Source: Fagopyrum homotropicum
Taxonomy: Eukaryota; Streptophyta; Magnoliopsida; Caryophyllales; Polygonaceae
DNA length: 64,000 bases
Reading direction: 5' to 3'
Assembly (NCBI GenBank): GCA_033239125.1
Contig: BSWB01000004.1
Coordinates: forward strand, 31,183,501-31,247,500
Shown here one piece after another: positions 46,550-57,550 of this stretch. The notes below the pieces were generated by a model. The model saw only the letters and a program-made list of their open reading frames with translations. It was not told where the DNA came from and did no database searches. Position numbers and translations under genes: made by a program. The first letter of the stretch is position 1; each line of letters opens with the position of its first letter.

Positions 46550-47911
46550 TGTAATAACCGAAAATTTTAAGTCCGGTAAAGTGAAATTAAACTAAGTCCG
46601 ATGAGACCATTGTAAATAAATAAATAAGTAAAATAAAACGAGTTTAGTTCTATCATTTTAGGTGACCTAGATTCACATAAAATGATAAATTAAATGACCG
46701 AAAATAATTTACGTTGTTAAAATAAAAATAATTATAATTTATAAATACGGAATTTAATTCCGTATTATATAAAGTAGATAATACGGAATTTAAATCCCGT
46801 ATTATATTAGTTTCCGTACATAAGTAACAAGTCCCGAATCTTCCGTTCTAAAGAAGGGCCGGATATAAGCCCACCTACCAGCCCATTAATTAATTCCTAA
46901 ACTAACCCTAACCCTAATTTTATTAAACTAATCTAACTATTACGCTAATCAGCCGCTGCTTACCCTCGCTGGATCGACAACTCCCCTCTTCCGCTTCAAC
47001 AGAGGATCGCCGCAACCCTGCTACCTTCAACCGGAGACGCCGCCGTCGAGTGCCACTGAACCGTCCGCCGCCGCGACCACCAAGGCCGCCAGGTGAGCCG
47101 CCTTCCCCTTTCTCCTTCCTTCCGCATCCCACCCTTCTTCTGCTTCTGTTTCGAGCCGAGGACCTTAACCGCCGCTTCTCTACAGTGCAGCCGCGCCGCG
47201 CCACCCAGTCGGCCGCCTGCCGGATTCGGCCGACCACCAGGTACGTCGTCCGCCTCTCCTTCGTCCTCTTCTGTTCCGGCGCGTGACTACCGCAGTGCTG
47301 CTGATGTGCTGAAACCGCAGGACCTTCCGTCTCCGTTGATCGGAACTTACGCAGCAGTAGCAATCGACACCAGGGAGGGGGCCGCCGGAACGCCAGTGAG
47401 CCGCCTCGCAGCACCGGAATCCGGTAAGTGGTTGCTCCTCCCCTCCTCGCTGTTTCTCCTCCTTCGTGTGAACACCAGTAACATTTGTGCTGCACTTCTT
47501 CGGTCGACAGGAACCAATTACGTGGTTGCTTCCGACTTTCCGCAGCGGTAACAAATCGACCACCCTGTCTAACTGCAGCCCGGTATGCCGACCTCTCCGA
47601 TCCTTCTCCCCACCGCAGTACCTGTATACGTATATTTTATTATGTTTCCTACCCCTGCAGTACATGTATATGTATATAGATTAGATGGTTGTCTTACCCG
47701 TATATATGTATGGATTGATAAGTATAGGAGACGTAAGTGTGTATATATATACGAGTACGGTGTTAATATAAGATAAGAAAACGGGAATGGAGATACAAGA
47801 TGTGTATGATTTATTTGGCTCGGAAAATATATATATATAAGATACTTATAAGTACTTATGTACATACAATCACGGGAGGTTAACGGGAGCGAGTGTATGC
47901 CGAGTACCTAA

Positions 47912-47990
<79 letters not shown>

Positions 47991-49246
47991 ATATTAAATA
48001 AAAGTATACTTACGAATTTGAGTTGGTGAAATAATAACGTATGTGAATTTAAATATGTATATCTAAATACCTAAGAACTTCGGATGTTAGATAATTAGAG
48101 GGAATGTTAAAATGCCTGAAAGTATATATATATATATATATACATAGATATGTAGATATATATAAGATTGAAGTAGTGTGATTCCAGACGACGAGTGGAC
48201 GAGATAAATTTTTATAACCTTAGTAAACTATTTTGGGAAATAACCATAGATTAGAAAGGTGTTTCAAAGAAATATTAGAGGTTAAGAAGTGATCCCGAGA
48301 ATTATCTACACTAAGGGTAAAACGGTCTTTTACCGTATGAGAATCGTTCTTCCGTAATTCCTTCGCATGAGGTTGGACATAGAAATGTGATTTTGATACA
48401 CATGCCTTCATTGACAGGCACTTGAGTTACCACGAGTACGGACTATCCGAGGAGTGTTAGAGTGTTTTGACTCAGGTAAGTCCTTGCGACTTACTTAGCC
48501 AGTTTCTGAGTGTTAGTTGAGTGATAGTAGTGGTGTGTGCTATTGCTTGATTTATTAATAATAACTTGCTAGGACGACTGTTATTATTTACGTAAGGCCC
48601 AAGTGTATGTATAATGGGCCGTGACATCACTGCCCAGCTCTGACAGGAGACTGGGAGGTTCTCTATACCCAGACCATACAGGTACAAGGTGAGATGCATC
48701 GGATCCATTCCTGATGGTTACACGGGGGCGGAGGCGAGGTTTGGGAATCCCTCGTGTCACAAAATAAGTATCATTAGAGTGAATGAGTAATTTAAAGAAA
48801 GATAATAAAACGGACTTGTTTGAAAGCATGTTGAGTGTTTATGTTTACCTGAGTGTGTTTGTGCTACTATTACTCTGCTAATATTTAGATAACTAGCTAA
48901 CGGTTCTTGTTGTTGTTGTTTTAGATTTACCGCAGGTTAGATCAGCAGCTGAGTGATCCGGAAGTAGTGGTCAGCCGGGTCTCCGTACTCCTTGGAACGG
49001 GGTTGGGGTTGTTTTGTCTTTCCTTTCTTTTGGTTAAGACAGTTGCTCTTTTCTTATGTTTAAGTGCGTTAGGCTGCTAGACAGTGTTGCATTCATTACT
49101 CTAAAAACATAGTTTTTATGAATTTCAGTTTCTTTATTTGTGTCTTGTTGCAAGATCCTAGTAATGTTGTTGTCAAACTGAGGTCGGGACCCATTGTGAG
49201 GTCCTAACCAGTAATGCTCCGAGTTCTGAGAATTCGGGGTGTTACA
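46550..49246 (+). repeat. Element F 5' LTR (2,697 bp)
   Basis: Includes a self-complementary AATACGGAATTTAATTCCGTATT-like block near 46744, repeated in part near 46780. A GC-rich block (about 46950-47560) has Arg/Pro-rich frames of up to 190 codons with no known domain. A long TA run follows (47917-47988). The donor-like hairpin GTAAGTC-CTTGC-GACTTAC lies at 48476-48494, with CTAACGG, a GTT-repeat pyrimidine tract and an acceptor-like CGCAG ending at 48935. Confidence 0.92.
47917..47988. repeat. TA dinucleotide microsatellite in element F 5' LTR
   Basis: About 34 near-perfect TA units, flanked by further TA-rich DNA to about 48150. The matching part of the 3' LTR lies beyond the window. Confidence 0.92.
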
Positions 49247-49515
49247 ACATGGTATCAGAGCTCTAGGTTGGCAACAATGGCACTTGAAATCTTCTGAAAG
49301 ACCGAATAAGTTTTAAGCAGAACCCGAAAAGGGATCTGAGTTTTAAAAAGAAAATTTTGGTTTTAATTGCATGCATAGTCTGGTTGGGAATAGAAAAGTA
49401 CGGCTGACCACCACTACTACCGCGGATCTCAGTGTGCTTAGTTGGACTTTAGGTTACTGTAGTTGGACTTTTGGACTTTCAGCTAGTAGTAATTATAGTT
49501 TTTATTCTTGTACAG
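49247..49515 (+). other. Element F untranslated leader with PBS
   Basis: TGGTATCAGAGC at 49250-49261. The stretch ends TTCTTGTACAG directly before the gag ATG, which resembles a 3' splice site, but no experiment is visible to support splicing. There is no reading frame except an in-frame upstream ATG at 49471. Confidence 0.8.
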
Positions 49516-52500
49516 ATGGCACGTACTAGAGCTACGCTAGCTACTGGTCGAGGCAGAGGTCGTCCACCTCTCCCTCCAGCTGGACCAGGTAGGGGAGATA
49601 GGGCCCCTACAGTTGGAGGACGCGGCCGTGGAGGTAGACCCCCACTAGCCCGAGGTCGAGGTCGAGCTCCACGAGAGGATCCCCCAGCAGTGATCCTGCC
49701 AGAGGCTGGAGTGGAGGAAGTAGCTGAGAGCGTTGGTCCTGAGGTCAGGAATGAGACCGTTGCTAGGTCTGGAACACAGAGAGCACGTTCGACAGAGTCA
49801 GGGCGTGTTTCCATTGGAGCGACTGAGTACAGAGAGTACCGAGCCTACGTTGAGCGTAGGGAGGAGGCTGCTAGGACAGAGAGACTTACCCAGGTACCAC
49901 CAGTACCGGCTAGATCTGTCCAGGTGACACAGGAAGCGCCTCAGGTGCCAGCTGTATCTGAGAGGAGAGTTGTGGCTGATAGAGCGCCTACTGGGACTAG
50001 AGCACCCAGGCCAGATGAGTGGTTGAAGGCTTTCAACTCTCAGAAGGTCCCCTCATATAATGGAGAGATAGGATTGGAGGTGGAGCACTGGATTGGGCAG
50101 GTAGAGACCGCGTTAGAGGCAATACGCTGCCCAGAGGATCGGCAGGTGGACTTGGTGCAGACTTGCTTCACTGGAGATGCTCATTCCTGGTGGCGGACCA
50201 TGCGTAGTCGAGTGACCAGTTGGGAGCAGATGAGGAGCATTGTTAGAGACAGATACTACCCTGTTTCGTTGAGGAGGGAGAGATTCCAGGACTTCATTGA
50301 GGCTGGATTTGAGGACGTTCCGATTGCTACTGCCATCAAGAAGTTCCAGAAGGAACTGACACTGCTTGGACCAGCTGCACCTCCTGAGGAACAGCATGTC
50401 TATCTCTTTTCCCGGAGATTGAGAGAGAGTACTCGGTCTTATCTGGCAGGATTTCGCTGTGAGACTCTGTCAGACTATCAGGATAGAGCATCTGCGTATG
50501 AGAGAGACAGACCAGGGTCTAGGAGAGCTGCTCAGTCTGACAGGCCGGATAAGCGGCAGAGGACAGGTTATGCCAGTGGTAGTTCAGGAGTAGCTGCTTT
50601 TGGACGGGGACAGACTCAGGGGCGACAGAGCCATACAGCTACTGGTCAGACTTCAGCTGGTAGCTTGCAGTGCCACAACTGCAATAGTTATGGACATATC
50701 CGATCGAACTGCACGAAGCCAGCAGTGACTTGCTTCCAGTGTGGCAAGGTTGGACATAGAGCTGCATTCTGCCGTCAGGGCAAGGCTCCATCTCATCAGG
50801 GTTCTTCTCCTGTAGGCTTATCAGGGATTGTACAGAGACCGCCACAGTACCGGACTCCGAGTCAGCAGCAGCAGTACAGAGCTCCTAGTCAGCAGCAGTC
50901 TTACAGAGCTCCAGGACACACACCACCACAGAGTTCTATGCAGGGATCAGGTCGGGGTAGAGGACGTGGTAGTGTGGCTGATACTAGAGGAGCTCAGGCA
51001 CGAGTGTTTGAGTTGAGAGATACTGATCATCCAGATGCACCTACTGCCACAGGTACGATCCAGATTCATGACTTACCTGTACGAGTTTTATTTGATACGG
51101 GTGCTACACATTCCTTCATATCTGATGCATTCGTAGATAGGTTGTCCTTAGCTACTGTAGAGGGGATACCTTTTACGATAGGCTTACCTGATGAGAGTAA
51201 GGTAAGAGGGACTAGAGAGATCTTTGGATGTCCTGTTCGCTTGGGAGATCGAGACTGGCTAGTTAATTTTCTAGTCATGCCCTTAGCTCATGAGGATGTC
51301 ATTTTAAGGATAGACTGGATGAGGAAACACGGAGCAGTCTTAGACATTGGTAAGAGGACAGTGACCGTTGCCACGGAGGAGGGCCATAGGGTAATATTCC
51401 GAGGTTGGGACCTCGGAAAGTCAGGTACAGTTATCAGTGCAGTGAGAGCAGTGAGACTGATAGCCCAAGGTTGCGAAGCCTTCTGGTGTTATGCCATGAA
51501 GGAAAGCAAGAGCCTGACTATAGAGGAGATACCTGTTGCATGCGAGTTTGCAGAGGTATTCAGTGACGACCTGCCAGGGCTACCCCCACAGAGGAGCGTT
51601 GATTTCAGCATTGACTTGGAGCCGGGCACGAGACCTATCTCGAAGGCCCCGTACCGTATGGCACCTATAGAGCTGCTTGAGTTGAAGAAACAGTTGGAGG
51701 AGCTGGCAGAGAAGGGTTTTATACGCCCCAGTGTGTCTCCTTGGGGTGCGCCAGTGTTGTTTGTGAAGAAGAAGGACGGATCGATGAGGCTGTGCATAGA
51801 CTACAGAGAGCTGAACAAAGTAACCATCAAGAACAAGTATCCACTGCCACGCATAGATGATCTGTTGGACCAGTTGCATGGAGCGTCCGTGTTCTCGAGG
51901 ATAGACTTGAGGTCAGGTTACCACCAGCTGAGGGTGAGAGATCAGGACATACCTAAGACGGCATTCCGGACTAGGTATGGTCATTATGAGTTCGTAGTGA
52001 TGCCATTCGGGCTCACTAATGCACCAGCGGTGTTCATGGAGTTGATGAATGGGATATTCATTGACTTCTTAGACCAGTTTGTAGTGGTCTTCATTGACGA
52101 CATCCTAGTCTACTCTAGGAGTCGGGAGGAGCATGCCGGACACTTGAGGACAGTACTGCAGATTCTACAGGATAGCCAGCTGTATGCTAAGCTATCCAAG
52201 TGTGAGTTTTGGATGTCGGAGGTGGCTTTCTTAGGACACGTGGTGACTGCTGAGGGCATTAAGGTCGATCCGGCGAAGATCGAGTCAGTATCTTCTTGGC
52301 AACCTCCTAAGAATGTTAAGGAGGTTCGCAGCTTTTTGGGTCTAGCAGGTTACTACCGCCGGTTTGTGGAAGGGTTCTCTTTAATTGCCCGACCACTTAC
52401 TTGTCTTCTGAGGAAGACCACTCGGTTTGTTTGGTCTGAGCCGTGTCAGCAGAGTTTTGAGGAGCTGAAGAGGAGATTGACGTCCGCTCCGATTTTAGCA

Positions 52501-53790
52501 CAGCCTGAGGGTATTGATGACTTTGTGGTATACAGTGATGCATCCAAGCTGGGCTTGGGGTGTGTCTTGATGCAGAGGGGTAAGGTCATAGCCTATGCGT
52601 CTCGACAGCTGAAGACGTATGAGGAGAACTACCCCACACATGATCTAGAGTTGGCTGCAGTAGTCCATGCTCTTAAGATCTGGCGTCACTATCTCTATGG
52701 GGCGACATGTCAGATCTTTACAGACCACAAGAGTCTGAAGTACATATTCACTCAGAGAGAGTTGAATAACCGCCAGAGGCGGTGGTTAGAGTTGATCAAG
52801 GACTTCGACCTTGAGATCCTTTACCACCCCAGAAAGGCGAATGTGGTAGCTGATGCTTTGAGCCGGAAGACGCCTAGAGAGAGGGCGATAGCCCGGTTGA
52901 CAGTACAGCCACAGTTGCAGAGGGACTTGGCTTGGTTGGAGATAGAGGTTCAGTTTCCCGATACCGATGGTCAGTTGTCTACCATGGAGTTACTTCCTGA
53001 TCTGTTGGATGAGATCCGACAGAAGCAGGAGACTTGCCCCACTTTGATCAGGATCCGGAACAGGATGTCTCGAGATGAGGCCCCACAGTTTACTATTGGT
53101 GCAGATGGAGTGATGAGACGTCAGGATCGCGTTTGTGCACCGTCAGACAGTGAGTTGAGACAGAGGATACTAGGTGAGGCTCATGCTACCCCATACTCAG
53201 TACATCCTGGAGCGAGTAAGATGTACAAGGATGTGAGACGGTCCTTCTGGTGGGGCGGTTTGAAGCCCGATGTGACTCGATATGTAGCTCAGTGCGCGAC
53301 CTGCCAACAGGTCAAGATTGAGCACCGTAGGTCTGGAGGAGAGCTCCACCCACTTCCAGTACCACAGTGGAAGTGGGAGGACATATCTATGGATTTTGCA
53401 ACTGGTTTGAGGCTCAGCAGAGGATTTGATGCTATTTGGGTAGTGGTAGATCGCCTGACGAAGACCGCACGTTTCATTCCAATTAAGGAAACGTGGCCGG
53501 TGGGTCGTCTGGCTGAGGAGTTCACTAGGCACATTGTGAGACTCCATGGAGTACCGAGGACTATCGTCTCTGACAGAGATGGACGTTTTACCTCGAGATT
53601 TTGGCAGCAGGTACATACTGCTTTGGGGACGAGTCTCCACTTCACTACCGCCTATCACCAACAGACAGACGGGCAGTCTGAGAGGACCATTCAGACCTTA
53701 GAAGACATGCTTCGGGCGTGTGTACTTGATTGGGGACAGGTATGGCCAGATCATCTTCCACTGGTAGAGTTTTCGTATAACAATAGCTAG
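49516..53790 (+). CDS. gag-pol: Element F gag-pol polyprotein, open to a stop in the integrase core
   Basis: 1,424 sense codons from MARTRATLATG, chosen over the upstream in-frame ATG at 49471 because element C starts at the same ATGGCACGTAC. Domains: gag, CCHC knuckles CHNCNSYGHIRSNC and CFQCGKVGHRAAFC (codons 386-419), protease DTGATHSF (from 527), RT with FIDD (859-862), RNase H with D1008, and integrase with HHCC, D1312, D1353 and E1389 (D35E). The stop (TAG 53788) replaces the W of YNNSWHASIG in C, just after the last catalytic residue. Variants: HQQTDGQSE where C has HPQ, and RIDWM where C has GMDWM. Confidence 0.94.
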   Translation: MARTRATLATGRGRGRPPLPPAGPGRGDRAPTVGGRGRGGRPPLARGRGRAPREDPPAVILPEAGVEEVAESVGPEVRNETVARSGTQRARSTESGRVSIGATEYREYRAYVERREEAARTERLTQVPPVPARSVQVTQEAPQVPAVSERRVVADRAPTGTRAPRPDEWLKAFNSQKVPSYNGEIGLEVEHWIGQVETALEAIRCPEDRQVDLVQTCFTGDAHSWWRTMRSRVTSWEQMRSIVRDRYYPVSLRRERFQDFIEAGFEDVPIATAIKKFQKELTLLGPAAPPEEQHVYLFSRRLRESTRSYLAGFRCETLSDYQDRASAYERDRPGSRRAAQSDRPDKRQRTGYASGSSGVAAFGRGQTQGRQSHTATGQTSAGSLQCHNCNSYGHIRSNCTKPAVTCFQCGKVGHRAAFCRQGKAPSHQGSSPVGLSGIVQRPPQYRTPSQQQQYRAPSQQQSYRAPGHTPPQSSMQGSGRGRGRGSVADTRGAQARVFELRDTDHPDAPTATGTIQIHDLPVRVLFDTGATHSFISDAFVDRLSLATVEGIPFTIGLPDESKVRGTREIFGCPVRLGDRDWLVNFLVMPLAHEDVILRIDWMRKHGAVLDIGKRTVTVATEEGHRVIFRGWDLGKSGTVISAVRAVRLIAQGCEAFWCYAMKESKSLTIEEIPVACEFAEVFSDDLPGLPPQRSVDFSIDLEPGTRPISKAPYRMAPIELLELKKQLEELAEKGFIRPSVSPWGAPVLFVKKKDGSMRLCIDYRELNKVTIKNKYPLPRIDDLLDQLHGASVFSRIDLRSGYHQLRVRDQDIPKTAFRTRYGHYEFVVMPFGLTNAPAVFMELMNGIFIDFLDQFVVVFIDDILVYSRSREEHAGHLRTVLQILQDSQLYAKLSKCEFWMSEVAFLGHVVTAEGIKVDPAKIESVSSWQPPKNVKEVRSFLGLAGYYRRFVEGFSLIARPLTCLLRKTTRFVWSEPCQQSFEELKRRLTSAPILAQPEGIDDFVVYSDASKLGLGCVLMQRGKVIAYASRQLKTYEENYPTHDLELAAVVHALKIWRHYLYGATCQIFTDHKSLKYIFTQRELNNRQRRWLELIKDFDLEILYHPRKANVVADALSRKTPRERAIARLTVQPQLQRDLAWLEIEVQFPDTDGQLSTMELLPDLLDEIRQKQETCPTLIRIRNRMSRDEAPQFTIGADGVMRRQDRVCAPSDSELRQRILGEAHATPYSVHPGASKMYKDVRRSFWWGGLKPDVTRYVAQCATCQQVKIEHRRSGGELHPLPVPQWKWEDISMDFATGLRLSRGFDAIWVVVDRLTKTARFIPIKETWPVGRLAEEFTRHIVRLHGVPRTIVSDRDGRFTSRFWQQVHTALGTSLHFTTAYHQQTDGQSERTIQTLEDMLRACVLDWGQVWPDHLPLVEFSYNNS

Positions 53791-54447
53791 CACGCATCTA
53801 TTGGGATGGCTCCTTATGAGGCTTTGTACGGGCGGAGATGTCGTACACCCTTATGTTGGGATGAGCCTAGCAGAGTTGATGGAGTAGCTCCAGATCAGGT
53901 ACAGGATGACATCGCTCGGATTGCCCTAGTCCGAGAGCGAATGTTAACAGCCCAGAGTCGTCAGAAGTCCTACGCCGACAAGAGGCGTCAACCTTTGGAG
54001 TTTAGAGTGGGTGCTCAGGTGTGGTTGAGAGTATCACCTACGAGAGGAGTCAGGCGTTTCGGCATTAAGGGAAAGCTGAGTCCCCGATATGTCGGACCTT
54101 TTGAGATCCTGGAGAGAGTTGGGGAGGTGGCCTACCGACTAGCACTACCGCCGAGACTAGAGAGTATCCATCCGGTCTTTCATGTATCTCAGTTGAGAGA
54201 GTACATTCCGGATCCGAGACACGTCATCAGCCACGAGGATCTGACAGTTGAGCCTGACCATACATTTGTAGAGTACCCAGTGGCTGTCTTGGAACGCAGT
54301 ACCAGACGTCTGCGATCCAAGGAGATACCTATGCTGAGGATCCAGTGGTCTAGGAGAGGAGCTGATGAGGCCACTTGGGAGACTGAGGAGAGTGTTAGAC
54401 GTAACTACCCCGAGTTCTTTGCGGGGTTAGAGGTTACTTCTGTTTGA
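53791..54447 (+). CDS. pol: Element F gag-pol, integrase C-terminus and chromodomain after the stop
   Basis: The same frame with no indel continues HASIGMAPYEALYGRRCRTP, then RYVGPFEIL (GPF module), VAYRLALPP and a chromodomain-type end (VLERSTRRLRSKEIPMLRIQW ... ATWETEESVRRNYPEFF) to TGA at 54445. Without readthrough, F would make an integrase lacking its DNA-binding GPF module and its targeting domain. No usable start codon near the stop suggests separate translation. Confidence 0.92.
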   Translation, partial: HASIGMAPYEALYGRRCRTPLCWDEPSRVDGVAPDQVQDDIARIALVRERMLTAQSRQKSYADKRRQPLEFRVGAQVWLRVSPTRGVRRFGIKGKLSPRYVGPFEILERVGEVAYRLALPPRLESIHPVFHVSQLREYIPDPRHVISHEDLTVEPDHTFVEYPVAVLERSTRRLRSKEIPMLRIQWSRRGADEATWETEESVRRNYPEFFAGLEVTSV

Positions 54448-54665
54448 CGAGTTAGTACTCGGATGTTGTGTTGTTTGACCTTTCAGGTTTTCATATTGTT
54501 TTGAGTGTTTCTGTTTTTCTTTTGTGATACTTGTTTGTTTGATGCCTGAGTAGCTACTTGGTAGAAAACAAAGATGTTGAGAAAACTAAAATATACCGAA
54601 AGAAATGTGTGAGTAAGGGAAATAATTTAAGTTTCGGGACGAAACTTCTTTTAAGGGGGCACTGA
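54448..54665 (+). promoter_or_regulatory. Element F 3' untranslated stretch, hairpin and polypurine tract
   Basis: AAGTTTCG, loop GGA, CGAAACTT at 54629-54647, followed by TTTTAAGGGGGCACTGA (PPT AAGGGGG) before the 3' LTR. The hairpin is kept although the flanking DNA is unlike the other elements. Confidence 0.8.
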
Positions 54666-54766
54666 TGTAATAACCGAAAATTTTAAGTCCGGTAAAGTGA
54701 AATTAAACTAAGTCCGATGAGACCATTGTAAATAAATAAATAAGTAAAATAAAACGAGTTTAGTTC
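54666..54766 (+). repeat. Element F 3' LTR, first 101 bp
   Basis: TGTAATAACCG to CGAGTTTAGTTC, matching 46550-46650 without visible difference, then cut by element G. In the intact LTR the sequence continues TATCATTTTAGG. Confidence 0.92.
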
Positions 54767-57534
54767 TGTAACGCCCCGTTTAGTGGGAGCGTTTCCGATT
54801 TTTATTTTTTCGACTTTTATCGATAATTTATTAACCTAAATATTTCTACGGGTATTTTCACATTGAAAATTTAATTTTATAAGTTTATATATTTTAATTT
54901 ATATATATATTCCGTACTTTTATTAATTTTCGGAAAATTTTGAAGAGGTCTTCCGAATCGAAAATCCCGTTCCGTATGTTTGAAATCGAGTCTATCCTTT
55001 TATTATTTCTTTTTCTTCCTCATTTCTTTTCCTAGTTTCTTTTTTTTTTTCTTTTCCTTTCTGTCTTCTTTCCTTGCCCCTCTCTCTCTCTATGGCTGAT
55101 GGACAGCCTAGCCTGACCTCTTCTCTCCCTGACCTCTCATACCCGACTCCTCGTTGCCCCTGGTACCGCCTACTGTAGTGTGCAGCTCTCCCCTGCAAGA
55201 CACTCTCGTGACTCAACCGCTCTCTCCTCAACCTCTCAAACTCTCAACCTCTTCTCTGCTTCATCTTCCCGAGCAGAAGAGTGGCCTGTCCCCCCTGCAT
55301 CTCATCCATCTCCCTCCAGCTACACTAGCCTTCCCCTTCATCTCTTTCAATGTGTCACCCTGTCGGCCTTCTCTCGACTCCAGCCCACCGGATCGGAGCT
55401 CTCTTCCCCTTTGGTTCCTCCATCTCTGCAAAATGACTCACCACAGCCTCACAGCTTTTGTCCCGCGTTCGACTGGTCGCCGAGAAGCACGGCGGGACCT
55501 GCTGCATCTAGCCTCCGGAAATCGAAGCCACGCCGAAGAGCCACACCTTGTGTCGTTCCTCCTCCGCCTTGCTGCACCACCACCTCGAACAGACCCACCC
55601 TGCTCAGCCTCTCACCGCCTTCTCCTTCCTTGCTTCTCCTCCGCAGACCTTGCACATCTCCAATGACCGCCGCTAGGATGAGTGAGAGCCGCCGCCTCTG
55701 TGCAACTCGCCGGAGAGGAGCCCAACCCAGCCTCGTCGCGCCTTCTTGCCCCGCCGCGCCTGCTTGCCTCACCCTGCCGCCTGAAGCCATGGTCGCCGCC
55801 CCTGTTTTCTCTTCTCCAGCGATACGGCTCGTTCAAATGGTGAAAAAGAAACCCTTGTGATTAATTAAATCGGGACTCCCCTCTTTTCGGTATAATTACA
55901 ATTGTGACCCACTACTTTGTAATTGCAGTTTCTACCCAGATTTTTGAGATGAAACAATTATGCCCTGCTGATACATATATTTTCAATTTTGGCCCTATGT
56001 TTTGAAAATGTGCAGATTTGCCCTTGTGAATAAATTACAGATTTGGCCCAAAGTTATTTTTGGAAATTGGTCGAGTTTCTTGAGTACCATATTGTGCCGG
56101 GAAAGTTATTTAAGGATTTTAACGCATCTTAATTTATATAATCGTATATTTTGTCCCGGACAATATTCTTATTGTTTTAACCTTGGATTTTAACTACGTG
56201 ACTTTAAAGTTGACATTTGAAAAACGAGTTTTACCTTTGAGTTATATATTATATAGATTTAAAATCAAATTTAGCATATAAGCTAAATTTCCTTAGCTTT
56301 GGTTTAGGCCCGGAAGCGCCCGGTAAAGACCAACGAATCCATTCTCCACATCCATAGATCGTCCTCCGCCATCGACTTTGTGTGAGTGCCTCTTTCTCGA
56401 TATAGTATTATTTAGTGGTAGAATCATGCTAGGTTGGATCTAGCATAACTTAGGGCAAATGCCAAGTAGTGGCCTTGAACCGTGTAGGGTTGTTGGATAG
56501 TTTATGAGATTTTGTCGAGTTATGTTTGGTACGATCTTAGGACGATCTTCGAGATTAGATGTTAGACCTAGCATGCTAGGGTGTGACCTCATATAAGTTT
56601 TGGGAGACTAGAAGCCCGAGGCTTCTAGCTTATCGGTTAGTTATTGATTATCGTGTCTTGTCTTGAACATACTTAGGTTATATTCCTTCGGAGAGCGACA
56701 TCGGTTTCGTTTAGCTTTGAGACGAGGTAAGTCCTCGGACTTACTTAGCCGCTTTTATGCCTTATTTGGATATATATGGTGGTGTGTGTTTACCGTTTTT
56801 AAGCATGAAAATGGATTAGGATTTACTTGACCTTATTTATTGGCCCATCGCTACTACTATTATTATTATCGGGCGGTGACATCACCGCTCAGTTTCCCGA
56901 GGGAGACTGGGGGGATCTCTGCGACCAGGCCATACACAGTATACGGGCGGGCTTCTTCATCACTCCCTCAGGGTATACGGGTTGGGCGCCGCCACACTCC
57001 TGTTGGTTACACGGGGACAGAGGCGAGAGTTATAAGACTCTCGTGTCACACTTGAACGAATGGATTAGATATGGAATAACCTAAAAAGATAATAAGTAAC
57101 GGATGTGTATGTTTATGAGCATGTTGTGTGTTTGTGTTCCTATGTGTGTTTATGCCATATTATTCTTATAATGCCTAGAATGTGAGCTAACGGTTTTATA
57201 CCGATTGTTGTAGTTGATGTGCAGGATAGGAAGTGGCCGAGTGATCCGGAGGAGTGGGCAGCCGGGGTTCCGTACATCTTAAGTTGAGTTGGGTTTTGGA
57301 GTCCTTGTATTGTTGTTATTATATATTATGTTGATGTTGTTGTAAGGACGGCTGAAGTCTTTCTTTTCTTTTATTGTCGGGTTTCATAACATTGCATGAA
57401 AATGTATTTCGGTTTTGGCCTTTATTTGTGCCTTGTTGCAAGATCCGGTGAAATTGTTGTCAGGCTAAGGGTCGGGACCCATTGTGAGGTCCCAACCCGT
57501 AGCATCCCGAGTCCCGCGGATTCGGGGTGTTACA
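54767..57534 (+). repeat. Element G 5' LTR (2,768 bp)
   Basis: TGTAACGCCCCG...GGGGTGTTACA. TATA-rich run near 54880-54912, T/C tract near 55000-55100, and a GC-rich block (about 55150-55860) with a 226-codon and a 170-codon plus-strand frame rich in Ser, Pro and Leu, both preserved in the 3' copy but without a known domain. Then AAATTTAGC-ATATAA-GCTAAATTT near 56266, ATGCTAG/CTAGCAT near 56427, the donor-like GTAAGTC-CTCG-GACTTAC at 56727-56744 and an acceptor-like GCAG ending at 57224. Confidence 0.93.
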
Positions 57535-57538
57535 AAAG

Positions 57539-57550
57539 TGGTATCAGAGC
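57539..57550 (+). other. Element G primer-binding site
   Basis: TGGTATCAGAGC, initiator tRNA-Met type, 4 bp after the LTR. Confidence 0.93.

Larger units (their letters stand above)
46550..54766 (+). mobile_element. Element F: near-intact chromovirus with gag-pol, 3' LTR split by G
   Basis: 2,697-bp 5' LTR (TGTAATAACCG...GTTACA), PBS, a 1,644-codon gag-pol with a single stop, PPT, and the first 101 bp of the 3' LTR before element G begins. Those 101 bp appear identical to the start of the 5' LTR. The LTR is clearly different from the others in sequence yet keeps the same motif order, so F is a sister lineage. It is the element in this window closest to protein competence. Confidence 0.94.

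Noticed and set aside
55180..55860. 226-codon frame in the G LTR as a possible protein gene
   Set aside because: Ser/Pro-rich low complexity in a GC-rich LTR block with overlapping frames on both strands; preserved between LTRs because the insertion is recent. Kept only as a finding about the block.
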